Shown here piece after piece: positions 1 to 7,181 of a DNA stretch of 7,181 nt. Origin of the DNA: JBBPZA01 sp038330095 (GTDB lineage Bacteria > Actinomycetota > Thermoleophilia > Solirubrobacterales > Solirubrobacteraceae); assembly GCA_038330095.1 (NCBI GenBank), contig JBBQNQ010000117.1, forward strand, positions 1 through 7,181, read 5' to 3'. Position 1 is the first letter of the stretch; each line of letters starts with the position of its first letter. The notes beneath the pieces were generated by a model. The model did no database searches. It saw only the letters and a list, made by a program, of their open reading frames with translations, and was not told where the DNA came from. The position numbers were made by a program, and so were the translations under genes.

Positions 1-434
1 CTCGGCTCGCGCTCGACGACGAACGTCGACGCCAGCGCGGCGATCGTCGCCACGGCGCTCGCGAGGATGCCCAGGATCGCGCCGTAGGCGACCGTCGCGG
101 GGACGATCGAGTCGGGGACCAGGCCGAGGCTGAGCGCGGGAGCCGGCCTGCCGATCTGCTTGACGAGCTCCAGCCCGGTGAACAGCACGCCGCCCAGGGC
201 GAGTGCCGCGGCGGCCAAGCCGAGCGCCTGCAGCGGGCGAGAGCCGGTGAGCGCTGCACCGGCGAGCAACGCCGCCGCGAGCAGGTCGGCCACGAGCAGC
301 AGGACGTCGGCGCGGGTGAGCAACTCGAAGCCGTTCGCCGATACGCCGGCAACCTTCGCGTAGGGCAGGAAGAGCGTCAGCGCGGCGAGCACGCTTGCCG
401 CGGCGGCGGCGAGGAGTGCGACGCGGCGGGCCAT
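1..434 (-). CDS. Small multi-pass membrane protein, function unknown (3' part missing)
   Basis: The reading frame is open from an ATG at 434 to the left edge, giving 144 residues with no stop in the window. The protein has an Arg-rich start (MARR) and about four hydrophobic segments at residues 4-24, 42-62, 67-88 and 108-139. A short polar or extracytoplasmic-looking stretch (25-41) follows the first segment, and a charged VEREP marks the end of the fourth. It is probably an inner-membrane protein with a compact 4-TM fold. I recognise no catalytic motif and assign no function. Start choice: a TAGGCT box ends exactly 7 bases before the ATG at 434, which fits a leaderless transcript. An in-frame ATG at 455 would add seven residues (MARRLPP), but it lies upstream of that box and is less likely. 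The gene is divergent from cysK across 79 bp. Confidence 0.72.
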   Translation of the reverse strand, partial: MARRVALLAAAAASVLAALTLFLPYAKVAGVSANGFELLTRADVLLLVADLLAAALLAGAALTGSRPLQALGLAAAALALGGVLFTGLELVKQIGRPAPALSLGLVPDSIVPATVAYGAILGILASAVATIAALASTFVVEREP

Positions 435-441
435 GGGCGGC

Positions 442-447
442 AGCCTA
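442..447 (-). promoter_or_regulatory. -10 box (TAGGCT) of the membrane-protein gene
   Basis: Read on the minus strand, TAGGCT matches the TANNNT -10 consensus used by many actinobacteria. Exactly seven bases separate it from the ATG at 434, so transcription would begin at or next to the start codon. No Shine-Dalgarno sequence or clear -35 hexamer is visible. Confidence 0.55.
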
Positions 448-479
448 CGCGCCATGCGCCGCCGGCGTTGCCGCACTAC

Positions 480-513
480 GGCGCCGGGGCGCCGCTAGGG
501 TGGCGCCGGCGCC
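480..513. repeat. Four GGCGCC hexamers around the cysK -10 box
   Basis: The self-complementary hexamer GGCGCC occurs at 480-485, 488-493, 502-507 and 508-513; the last two are in direct tandem and touch the cysK ATG. The second and third copies flank the TAGGGT box as arms of an inverted repeat with an 8-base loop. It could be an operator, a DNA hairpin, or a by-product of extreme GC content. No known regulator site is recognised. Confidence 0.4.
496..501 (+). promoter_or_regulatory. -10 box (TAGGGT) of cysK
   Basis: TAGGGT fits TANNNT and lies 12 bases before the cysK ATG at 514. Transcription starting about seven bases downstream would leave a leader of only a few nucleotides. The AGGG within the box is a poor and distant Shine-Dalgarno candidate. 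No good -35 hexamer is visible at the usual distance. Confidence 0.45.
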
Positions 514-1437
<924 letters not shown>

Positions 1438-4400
1438 GCAGAAGCGTCGTCGAGCAGCTCGCGAACCGGCGCCCTGCCGGACTTCATCCCGAGCGCAGCG
1501 AGCTCGGCAAGCGGCTCCTCGAGCGCGGCACGCGCCTCCTCGACATCGCGTCGCGCGAGCGCGCGGGCCGCGAGCAGTCCGCAGAACGCCGCGTCCGCCG
1601 GACGGCCCAGTGCGTGCCAGGCCTCGGCCGCCTCGCGCAGGCGGGCCAGCGCCTCGTCGACGTCGTCGAGCGTCGTCCCCTCGGCGGACAGCGCGGCGGC
1701 GTGGCCCGGGGAATAGGGCAACCTCCCGGCCCGCGCAACGGTCTCCTTGGCCGCCTCGCGCGCATCGTCGTCGCGGCCGGCGATGGCGAGGACGATGGCC
1801 CGGGACGACAGCGCCTGAATGGACTGGGCGATGAGGCCCGCACGCTCGCAGACCTCCAGGGACGCATCGAGCGCCTCGACCGAACCGGCGAGGTCACCTC
1901 CGTCGCGGCGCGCCATGGCCAGCCCGAGCAGTGACGAGAACTCGATCTCCGACCAGCCGACAAGGCGCGCCTGTTCGTGGGCGCGAAGGAAGCGGCGCTC
2001 GGCCTCGTCCCACTCGCCCTTGCGCCAGCACAGCAGCCCCTCAAGCCCGAGCGGGAAGCACAGCTTCCCGGCCAACCCCTCGCGCTCGGCCAGCGCACGG
2101 CTGGTCGCAGTGAAGCGCTCGGCCGGCTCCCACTCGCCGCGGTAGGCCGCGATCAGGGCGAGCTCCGAGTTCAGCTCGACCTGGGGTGGCACGTCGCCGA
2201 TCTCCTGGGCGATGGCCAGGGCCTCCTGGTAGGCGCGACGAGCCGACGGATAGTCGGCCTCGGCGACCTCGAGATAGTCACCCAGCGCGGTGAGCGAGCG
2301 GATCGTCTCGGGCGGGCTAGAGCCGCGGGAGAGCTCCACCGAGCGCTCGAGGTTCTCGCGGGCCTTGCCGCGGTCGCCGATGCGCCCGAACACCCGCCCG
2401 AAGATCCCGTAGGCACGGCTCGCCGCGCGCGGCTCGTCCAGGCGCTCGGCGAGCTGCAGCGCGCGCTCGGACGCGTACACGGCCAGCATGTTGTCGCCCG
2501 TGTTCAGGTACAGCGTCGCGGCCTCCTCATACAGGTCGACGAGCTCGCGGCAGGGCTCGCCGTCGCGCAGCAGGTCGATGCCCGCCTGATACTGCTCGAT
2601 CGCCCGCTCGCGCTCGCCCGACTGCCAGAGCGCCGCTCCGATCTTGCGGTGAAGGTCGGCGACGCGCTCGCGCTCACCCTCGCCCTTGTAGTGCGCGAGC
2701 GCACCGCGCCAGCGCTCGACGGCCTCCTCGAGACGGCCGTCGAGCGCGTTGAAATCGGCGAGCTTCTCGCCGATGCGGGCGACGGCAACCGGGTCGCGTC
2801 CGCCGCTCAGCTCCGCGGCGGCTTCGTAGCGCGAGGTGGCCTCGCGGCTGGCGTAGACCGTCGCCGCCGCGTCGCCGGCCGCCTCCAGCGCGCTCATGGC
2901 CCGTGTGTTGATGCGCTCGAGCTCGTCACGGCCGACGCGCGCCTCCTGGGCCAGCGACGCCGCCGTCCCGTAGTGCTCGGCGACCAGTGCGACGACCTCC
3001 TCGGCGCGGTCGCCGGCGCGCTCCTCGATGAACGAGCCGACCTCGAAGTGCTTCTCGCTGCGCCGCGCCTTGGGCAGCGTGCCGTAGGCGACATCGCGGA
3101 TCAGCACGTGCTTGAAGGCGTATTCGCTGTCGCCCGGCGCCAGCCCCACCGCGCTGGACAGCCGCTGCACGCCCTGGGGGGCGGCCTGGACGATGTCCTT
3201 GGCCTCCAGCGCGCTCAGGGCGTCTCCGAGCTCGCGCCGGTCGACGTCGAGCAGGCGCTCCAGCGCGCCCGTCCAGAAGCGCTCCCCGACCACCGCGGCG
3301 TCCTGCACTACGCGGCGCTCCAGCGGACTCAGGGCATCGAGCCGGCTGGCCAGCACCGCGTGGACGGTGTCCGGCAGCTCGGCCAGGTCGCTGCCGTCCT
3401 CCACCAGCCGGCGCGCCATCTCCTCGGCGAACAGCGGGTTGCCGCCCGCGCGCTTCGCGACGGCGGCGACCGCCTCCTCGGAGCCCGCGGGCGCGTCGGC
3501 CGCACCCTTGGCCATGAGCGTCGCGACGAGCTCGCGCGTGTGGCCCTCGGTCAGCGGCTCGAGGAAGATCGACGTCGCGTTGCGCCTGCCTCCCGCCCAG
3601 TTGGGCCGGCGCTCGAGCAGCTCCTCGCGGGCGAGGCAGAGGATGAGCAGCGGCCCGCTCACCCACTGGGCGAGGTACTCGATGAGGTCGAGCATCCCCT
3701 CGTCGGCCCAGTGGACGTCCTCCCAGGCGATGACCAGGGGACCGCGGCGGGTGAGCGCCTCCATCAGGCCGCGCGCGGCCGAGAAGAAGCGCTCGCGCAT
3801 CTCGTGGGGGTCGTCGACCTCGACGATGGGCACCTCCGGCGGTGCCTCGATGCCCACCAGCCGCCCGATCAGCGCGGCCCGGCGCTCAGCCGGCTCGTCG
3901 CCGTCGAGGCCGACGATGTGGCCGACCAGCTCGATGCCCCGGGCGAGCTTTCGCCACGCCACCGCGGAGTCGTCGCTGTCGAGGATCCCGGCCTCGGCGC
4001 GGATCACCTCGCCCAGCGCCCAGTAGACGATTCCCGAGCCGTAGGGCAACGAGCGGCCCTGCCGGAAGGTCGGCGCGTCGGGTCGCTCGGCGAGCCGCTG
4101 CTGGAGCTCGCGCAGCATGCGCGACTTCCCCACCCCGGCCTGCCCGACCAGAGTGACCAGGTGCGGGCGACTCTCGCGCACGACGCGCCCGTAGAGCGAG
4201 GCGAGCAGGTCGAGCTCGTCGTCGCGCCCGACGAACGGCGACTCGCGGCGGCCGCTCGGTGCGCGGGCCCGGAGGATTGCCGCGGCCTCCCATGCGGTGA
4301 CCGGCTCGGCCTTGCCCTTGAGGCGCAGCGGCTCGAGCTGGCGGTATTCGACCACCTCGCTCGTGGCCCGCCAGGTGCGTGCGCCCACGGTGACCGAGCC

Positions 4401-5058
4401 GGGCCGCGCCGCGGTCTGCAGCCGCGCGGCGACGTTCACGGTGTCGCCGATCACCGTGTACCCGTCGCCGACCGCCCCCGCAACTACCTCGCCCGAGTTG
4501 ATCCCGACCCGCAGCTCGAAGCTCACCGCGTGAGAGCCAGCGAGCTCGTCGTTGATCTCCGCCATCGCGCCCTGCATGGCCAGGCCCGCACGGACGGCGC
4601 GCTCGGGATCGTCCTCGTGGGCCACAGGGGCGCCGAAGACCGCCATCACGTTGTCGCCGATGTACTTGTCGACGCTCCCGCCGTGATGAGCGACCTCCTC
4701 GCCGAGCCGCCGCAGGGAGTGGTCGACGAGGGCCTTGAGGGCCTCGGGGTCCATGGTCTCGGCGACCGCGGTGTAGCCCGAGAGGTCTGCGAACAGGACG
4801 GTGACCATCCGGCGCTCCTCGGGCGGGAGCAGGGCCCCGCTCGGTTCGGCGGCCGGTGCGGGGGGCGCTGGAGGAGGGGCGGCCGCGTCCTGGAGCGCGG
4901 TCCCGCAGTTCGTGCAGAACCGCGCTTCCGGCGGATTGTCCGTGCCGCACGACGGGCAGGACCGCGGCAGGGCGGCGCCGCAGTTCATGCAGAAGCGCGC
5001 GCCCTCGGGGTTCTCCGCAGAGCAGCTCGCGCACCGTCGGGGGGCCATGGCCCATGCG

Positions 5059-5064
5059 ACGTTA
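5059..5064 (-). promoter_or_regulatory. -10 box (TAACGT) of the cyclase gene
   Basis: On the minus strand, TAACGT lies ten bases upstream of the ATG at 5048, so the leader would be only a few nucleotides. No Shine-Dalgarno sequence precedes the start. An out-of-frame ATG at 5055 lies between the box and the start. The box shares the 48-bp divergent spacer (5049-5096) with the cysE promoter. Confidence 0.5.
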
Positions 5065-5083
5065 GCGTGCGATCCGCCCGCGC

Positions 5084-5089
5084 TACGCT
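5084..5089 (+). promoter_or_regulatory. -10 box (TACGCT) of cysE, leaderless
   Basis: TACGCT matches TANNNT and ends exactly seven bases before the cysE ATG at 5097, so the mRNA is predicted to begin at the start codon. A weak -35 candidate, TTAGCG (5062-5067), sits 16 bases upstream and overlaps the cyclase -10 box on the other strand. The two promoters could therefore compete for polymerase. Confidence 0.6.
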
Positions 5090-5096
5090 TGCCCGC

Positions 5097-5840
5097 ATGT
5101 TCGGCCTGGGGACCGTGGCCCGGGTGGCCGGCGAGCTGCGACGTGACGTGAGGGCGGCGCGCGAGCGCGACCCCGCCACACAGGGGGTTGGCGCTGCGGA
5201 GATCCTCGCGGCCTGGCCCGGGGTGCAGGCGCTGCTCGCACACCGCGTCGCCCACGGTCTCCATGAGCTCAGGCTGCCGCTCGCCCCGCGCACGATCGCC
5301 TACGCGACGCGCTCGCTCACGGGGATCGAGATCCACCCCTCCGCAGCGATCGGCGACGGCCTGTTCATCGATCACGGGATGGGCGTGGTGATCGGCGAGA
5401 CCGCGGAGATCGGCGCTGACGTCACCCTCTACCAGGGCGTCACCCTCGGGGGGACGGGCTTTGCCACCGGCAAGCGCCATCCCACGGTCGAGGACAACGT
5501 GACGATCGGCTCGGGGGCCAAGCTGCTCGGGCCGATCCGCATCGGCCACGGGGCGAAGATCGGCGCCAACTCGGTGGTCGTCCACGACGTGCCGCCCAAC
5601 TCCACGGTGGTCGGCAACCCCGGTCATCCGGTGCGGGTGGAGGGGCGGGCGCCCGAGGGCCCGGACGCCGACTGGGTTCACCTGCCCGACCCGGTGGTCG
5701 ATGCCATCAAGGGTCTGGCCAGCCGGATCGGAGCGCTCGAGCGTGCGGTGACCGACCTCGCCGGCGACGCCGCGCAGCCGGCGCCGGCCGAGGTGCGCCC
5801 GCTGCGCCCGGTCCGCGGACCCAACCCGGCCGGGGGCTGA
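5097..5840 (+). CDS. cysE: Serine O-acetyltransferase, short Gram-positive-type form
   Basis: The enzyme transfers acetyl from acetyl-CoA to serine, giving the O-acetylserine used by CysK; it acts in the cytoplasm. The product is 247 residues. A short helical N-terminal part (1-75) is followed by a left-handed beta-helix of hexapeptide repeats (about 78-178). It lacks the longer N-terminal domain of enteric CysE. Catalytic H93 lies in FIDHGMGVVIGET, R127 and H128 in GKRHPT, and E78 (GIEIHP) stands where E. coli has Asp143, as in Bacillus-type short forms. LPDPVVDAIKGL (196-207) and a helix follow, then a Pro-rich tail ending in GPNPAGG. The tail does not end in the isoleucine that inserts into the CysK active site in the classical cysteine synthase complex, so that regulation may be absent or different. 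The start is the ATG seven bases after TACGCT. The gene converges on the qng1-like gene with a 27-bp gap. Confidence 0.95.
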   Translation: MFGLGTVARVAGELRRDVRAARERDPATQGVGAAEILAAWPGVQALLAHRVAHGLHELRLPLAPRTIAYATRSLTGIEIHPSAAIGDGLFIDHGMGVVIGETAEIGADVTLYQGVTLGGTGFATGKRHPTVEDNVTIGSGAKLLGPIRIGHGAKIGANSVVVHDVPPNSTVVGNPGHPVRVEGRAPEGPDADWVHLPDPVVDAIKGLASRIGALERAVTDLAGDAAQPAPAEVRPLRPVRGPNPAGG

Positions 5841-5841
5841 G

Positions 5842-5861
5842 CGCCCGGTCAGAGCCGGGCG
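5842..5861. terminator. Hairpin between convergent cysE and qng1-like genes, possible bidirectional terminator
   Basis: A perfect 7-bp GC stem (CGCCCGG at 5842-5848 with CCGGGCG at 5855-5861) encloses the 6-base loop TCAGAG. It fills most of the 27-bp gap between the cysE stop (5838-5840) and the qng1-like stop (5868-5870), the expected place for a shared terminator. There is no T-tract on either side, so it would be a non-canonical intrinsic terminator or simply a 3'-end stabilising hairpin. Confidence 0.5.
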
Positions 5862-5867
5862 GCGCGC

Positions 5868-6788
5868 TCAGTAGGCCGTGCAGCGCGCGCGGTGGCGGGG
5901 AACTTCCTTGTAGCGAGGCTCCTGCCCACGGTTCCAGAGCAGCGCGTCCAGGCGCTGCGGTGTCGTGTCGGGGCGCTGGGCGGCTATCAGCTCGACGGCA
6001 TGCAGCGCGCAGGCCCGCAGCTCGACCTCCTCGGGTGCGCCGTGCACCAGCAGCTCACCGCGCGCGATGCGCTCGGCAAGCGCCGGCTCGACCGTCAGCA
6101 CGCCGTCGAGGCGCAGGACATGGGGTACGAGGTTGTCGGCGAACAGGGTGAGGCGGTCGAGGTCGGCGTAGGGCGCGACCCCGGCGGCGACGAGGTCGGC
6201 GGCGAGGATCTGCGCGCGCTTGAAGAAGGGCACGGGCCGGCCGTCGTGGGCGGACACGTCGCGCCAGGTGGGCCAGGTGGCCATCCGCTCGACGAGCGCC
6301 TCGGAGGTCGGCGCGCTGCGGGCGAGGCCGAGGTAGCGCCCGCGATGCTCACCGGCGACGCGCGCACCGAGCTCGCGCAGCGCCGCGGCGAACAGGCCCA
6401 TCAGCTCGTGGCGCGGATCCTGGGCCAGCCATGCGGCGAGCTCGCCGGCCTCGATGCGGGCGAGGTCGCCGGCGCGCCACGGGCCGTGGGCGGCGAAGCG
6501 GTCACGCAGGCCCATGGCGATCGTGAAGTAGCCCGAGCGCCCGTCGCGCTTGCGTAGCGTGGGGAACCACCCCGAGCCGAAGTTCACGGCGTCGAGCGTG
6601 ATGACGTACGCGGCCCGGTCCTCCAGCGAGCCGCCGACGAAGTGGGTCTCGGGGTCGGGCGCCGCAGGCGCCGAGGAGGGATCCAGCGAAGCGGCGTAGG
6701 GCGCGAGTCGGTCATGGTCGATCGAGACGTGCCGCGCGTGGGCGGCGACGCGCGCGCAGGCCGAGCGGATCTCGTCGAGCAGGGCCAC
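5868..6788 (-). CDS. Queuosine-5'-phosphate N-glycosidase/hydrolase, Qng1 (DUF2419) family: queuine salvage
   Basis: Members of this family release the base queuine from queuosine 5'-monophosphate, a product of tRNA breakdown, so it can be reused for tRNA wobble modification. The product is 306 residues, close to the roughly 340 of human QNG1 (C9orf64). Family segments recalled from the human protein are present: TLDAVNFGSGWFP (64-76; human has a TLNF-W motif), VPFFKRAQILAADL (186-199), LTLFADNLVPHVL (213-225), EEVELRACALHAVELI (253-268), and the C-terminal HRARCTAY (299-306; human ends HRIRCIYY). D218 of LFADN aligns with the proposed catalytic Asp of human QNG1, and K190 with the conserved FYKRAQ lysine. 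The start is inferred as GTG at 6788, six bases after TACGGT. The frame is open to 7166, but that part is antisense to the GNAT gene and unlike the family. The later in-frame Met would remove conserved sequence. Confidence 0.88.
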   Translation of the reverse strand: MALLDEIRSACARVAAHARHVSIDHDRLAPYAASLDPSSAPAAPDPETHFVGGSLEDRAAYVITLDAVNFGSGWFPTLRKRDGRSGYFTIAMGLRDRFAAHGPWRAGDLARIEAGELAAWLAQDPRHELMGLFAAALRELGARVAGEHRGRYLGLARSAPTSEALVERMATWPTWRDVSAHDGRPVPFFKRAQILAADLVAAGVAPYADLDRLTLFADNLVPHVLRLDGVLTVEPALAERIARGELLVHGAPEEVELRACALHAVELIAAQRPDTTPQRLDALLWNRGQEPRYKEVPRHRARCTAY

Positions 6789-6793
6789 GGCCC

Positions 6794-6800
6794 TACCGTA
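6794..6800. promoter_or_regulatory. Shared bidirectional -10 element (TACCGTA / TACGGTA)
   Basis: On the plus strand TACCGT (6794-6799) lies ten bases before the GNAT ATG at 6810. On the minus strand TACGGT (6800-6795) lies six bases before the qng1-like GTG at 6788. Both fit TANNNT and occupy the same seven base pairs of a 21-bp divergent gap. The minus-strand transcript would be leaderless and the plus-strand one nearly so. No Shine-Dalgarno sequence is visible for either gene. Confidence 0.55.
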
Positions 6801-6809
6801 CGCGCGACC

Positions 6810-7181
6810 ATGCGGCGAGCCCTTCCCGGCGGTTTCGAGGTCGACGACGATCGCGCACGGCTCGATCTCGACGCGATCCACCGCTTTCTCTCGACGGAGG
6901 CCTACTGGGCGCTGGGGCGCACGCGTGAGGTCTTCGAGCAGATGATCGCCGGCTCGGCGCGAGTGGTTGGGCTCTACGCTGCCGAGGGCGAGCAGGTGGG
7001 GTTCGCGCGCGTGGTGACCGACGGCGTATGGGTCGCCTACCTGGCCGACGTGTTCGTCACCAGCGAGGCGCGGGGGCGCGGGCTGGGACTCGAGCTGGTG
7101 CGCGAGGCGGTGGACAACGGCCCGCACGCGCGCTGCCGCTGGATGCTTCATACCGACGACGCGCACTCGCTGTACCGCAAG
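6810..7181 (+). CDS. GNAT-family N-acetyltransferase (3' end missing)
   Basis: This is the first 124 residues of a GCN5-related acetyltransferase, open to the right edge. An N-terminal DRARLDLDAIHRFLSTEAYW segment (14-33) is typical of a common small bacterial GNAT subgroup. It is followed by the strand pair VGLYAAEGEQVGFARVVTD (53-71), then YLADVFVTSEARGRGLG (77-93). The latter carries the acetyl-CoA pyrophosphate-binding signature R-x-x-G-x-G at R88, G91 and G93. The last visible part, WMLHTDDAHSLYRK (111-124), is the usual region just before the C-terminal strand, so only a few tens of residues are probably missing. The acetyl acceptor cannot be predicted. The start is the ATG at 6810, ten bases after TACCGT. 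It is divergent from the qng1-like gene with a 21-bp gap; co-regulation is possible, but a shared pathway is not evident. Confidence 0.88.
   Translation, partial: MRRALPGGFEVDDDRARLDLDAIHRFLSTEAYWALGRTREVFEQMIAGSARVVGLYAAEGEQVGFARVVTDGVWVAYLADVFVTSEARGRGLGLELVREAVDNGPHARCRWMLHTDDAHSLYRK

Noticed and set aside
435..513. S-box, T-box or other leader riboswitch controlling cysteine genes
   Set aside because: The predicted leaders of cysK and cysE are zero to a few nucleotides, and the 79-bp gap shows no riboswitch core.
3886..5055. Alternative minus-strand frame starting at ATG 5055
   Set aside because: It is the cyclase gene read in another frame. The product is Arg/Gly-rich and featureless, while the frame from 5048 holds all catalytic motifs.
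1977..5096. Very long plus-strand open frame antisense to the cyclase gene and fused in frame to cysE
   Set aside because: It translates to low-complexity Arg/Leu/Ala/Gly/His-rich sequence with no recognisable domain. It mirrors the codon bias of the minus-strand gene in GC-rich DNA. CysE homology and the TACGCT box begin at 5097.
5049..5681. N-terminal extension of the cyclase gene to an upstream start
   Set aside because: The extension is antisense to cysE, has no domain, and lies upstream of the TAACGT box. The zinc ribbons begin right after the ATG at 5048.
6789..7166. N-terminal extension of the qng1-like gene to an ATG at 7166
   Set aside because: It is antisense to the conserved GNAT coding region, unlike the Qng1 family, and would make the protein far longer than its relatives.

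Overview
The window is very GC-rich chromosomal DNA with tightly packed genes. The gene set is a short-form serine acetyltransferase, a cysteine synthase, a soluble-adenylyl-cyclase-like giant protein with an N-terminal double zinc ribbon, and a DUF2419/Qng1 queuine-salvage enzyme. Start sites follow a TANNNT box and lack Shine-Dalgarno sequences. Together these suggest a high-GC actinobacterium, most likely of the Thermoleophilia/Solirubrobacterales type. That assignment is inference from gene content and style; no rRNA or marker gene is present.

Layout, left to right: (1) the start of a small multi-pass membrane protein on the minus strand, running off the left edge (1-434); (2) a 79-bp divergent promoter region rich in GGCGCC hexamers; (3) cysteine synthase cysK on the plus strand (514-1437); (4) a 1213-residue zinc-ribbon / class III nucleotide cyclase / AAA-type ATPase / TPR protein on the minus strand (1407-5048), whose 3' end overlaps the 3' end of cysK by 31 bp; (5) a 48-bp divergent promoter region; (6) serine O-acetyltransferase cysE on the plus strand (5097-5840); (7) a 27-bp convergent gap with a perfect hairpin; (8) a Qng1-type queuosine-5'-phosphate hydrolase on the minus strand (5868-6788); (9) a 21-bp divergent gap in which both -10 boxes occupy the same seven bases; (10) a GNAT acetyltransferase on the plus strand, cut by the right edge (6810-7181).

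CysE and CysK catalyse the last two steps of cysteine synthesis (serine to O-acetylserine to cysteine). Here they lie on the same strand, separated by the oppositely oriented cyclase gene, and each has its own promoter. The cyclase carries the class IIIb Thr substitution and the cyclase-ATPase-TPR order of bicarbonate-responsive soluble adenylyl cyclases, so it is probably a cytoplasmic sensor or signalling protein. No cyclic-nucleotide effector lies beside it. Qng1 and the GNAT enzyme share one tiny bidirectional promoter, but no functional link is evident.

I see no mobile element, CRISPR array, tRNA, rRNA or defence system. The least ordinary features are the uniform leaderless start architecture, the shared -10 box, and the isolated sAC-like cyclase between the cysteine genes.
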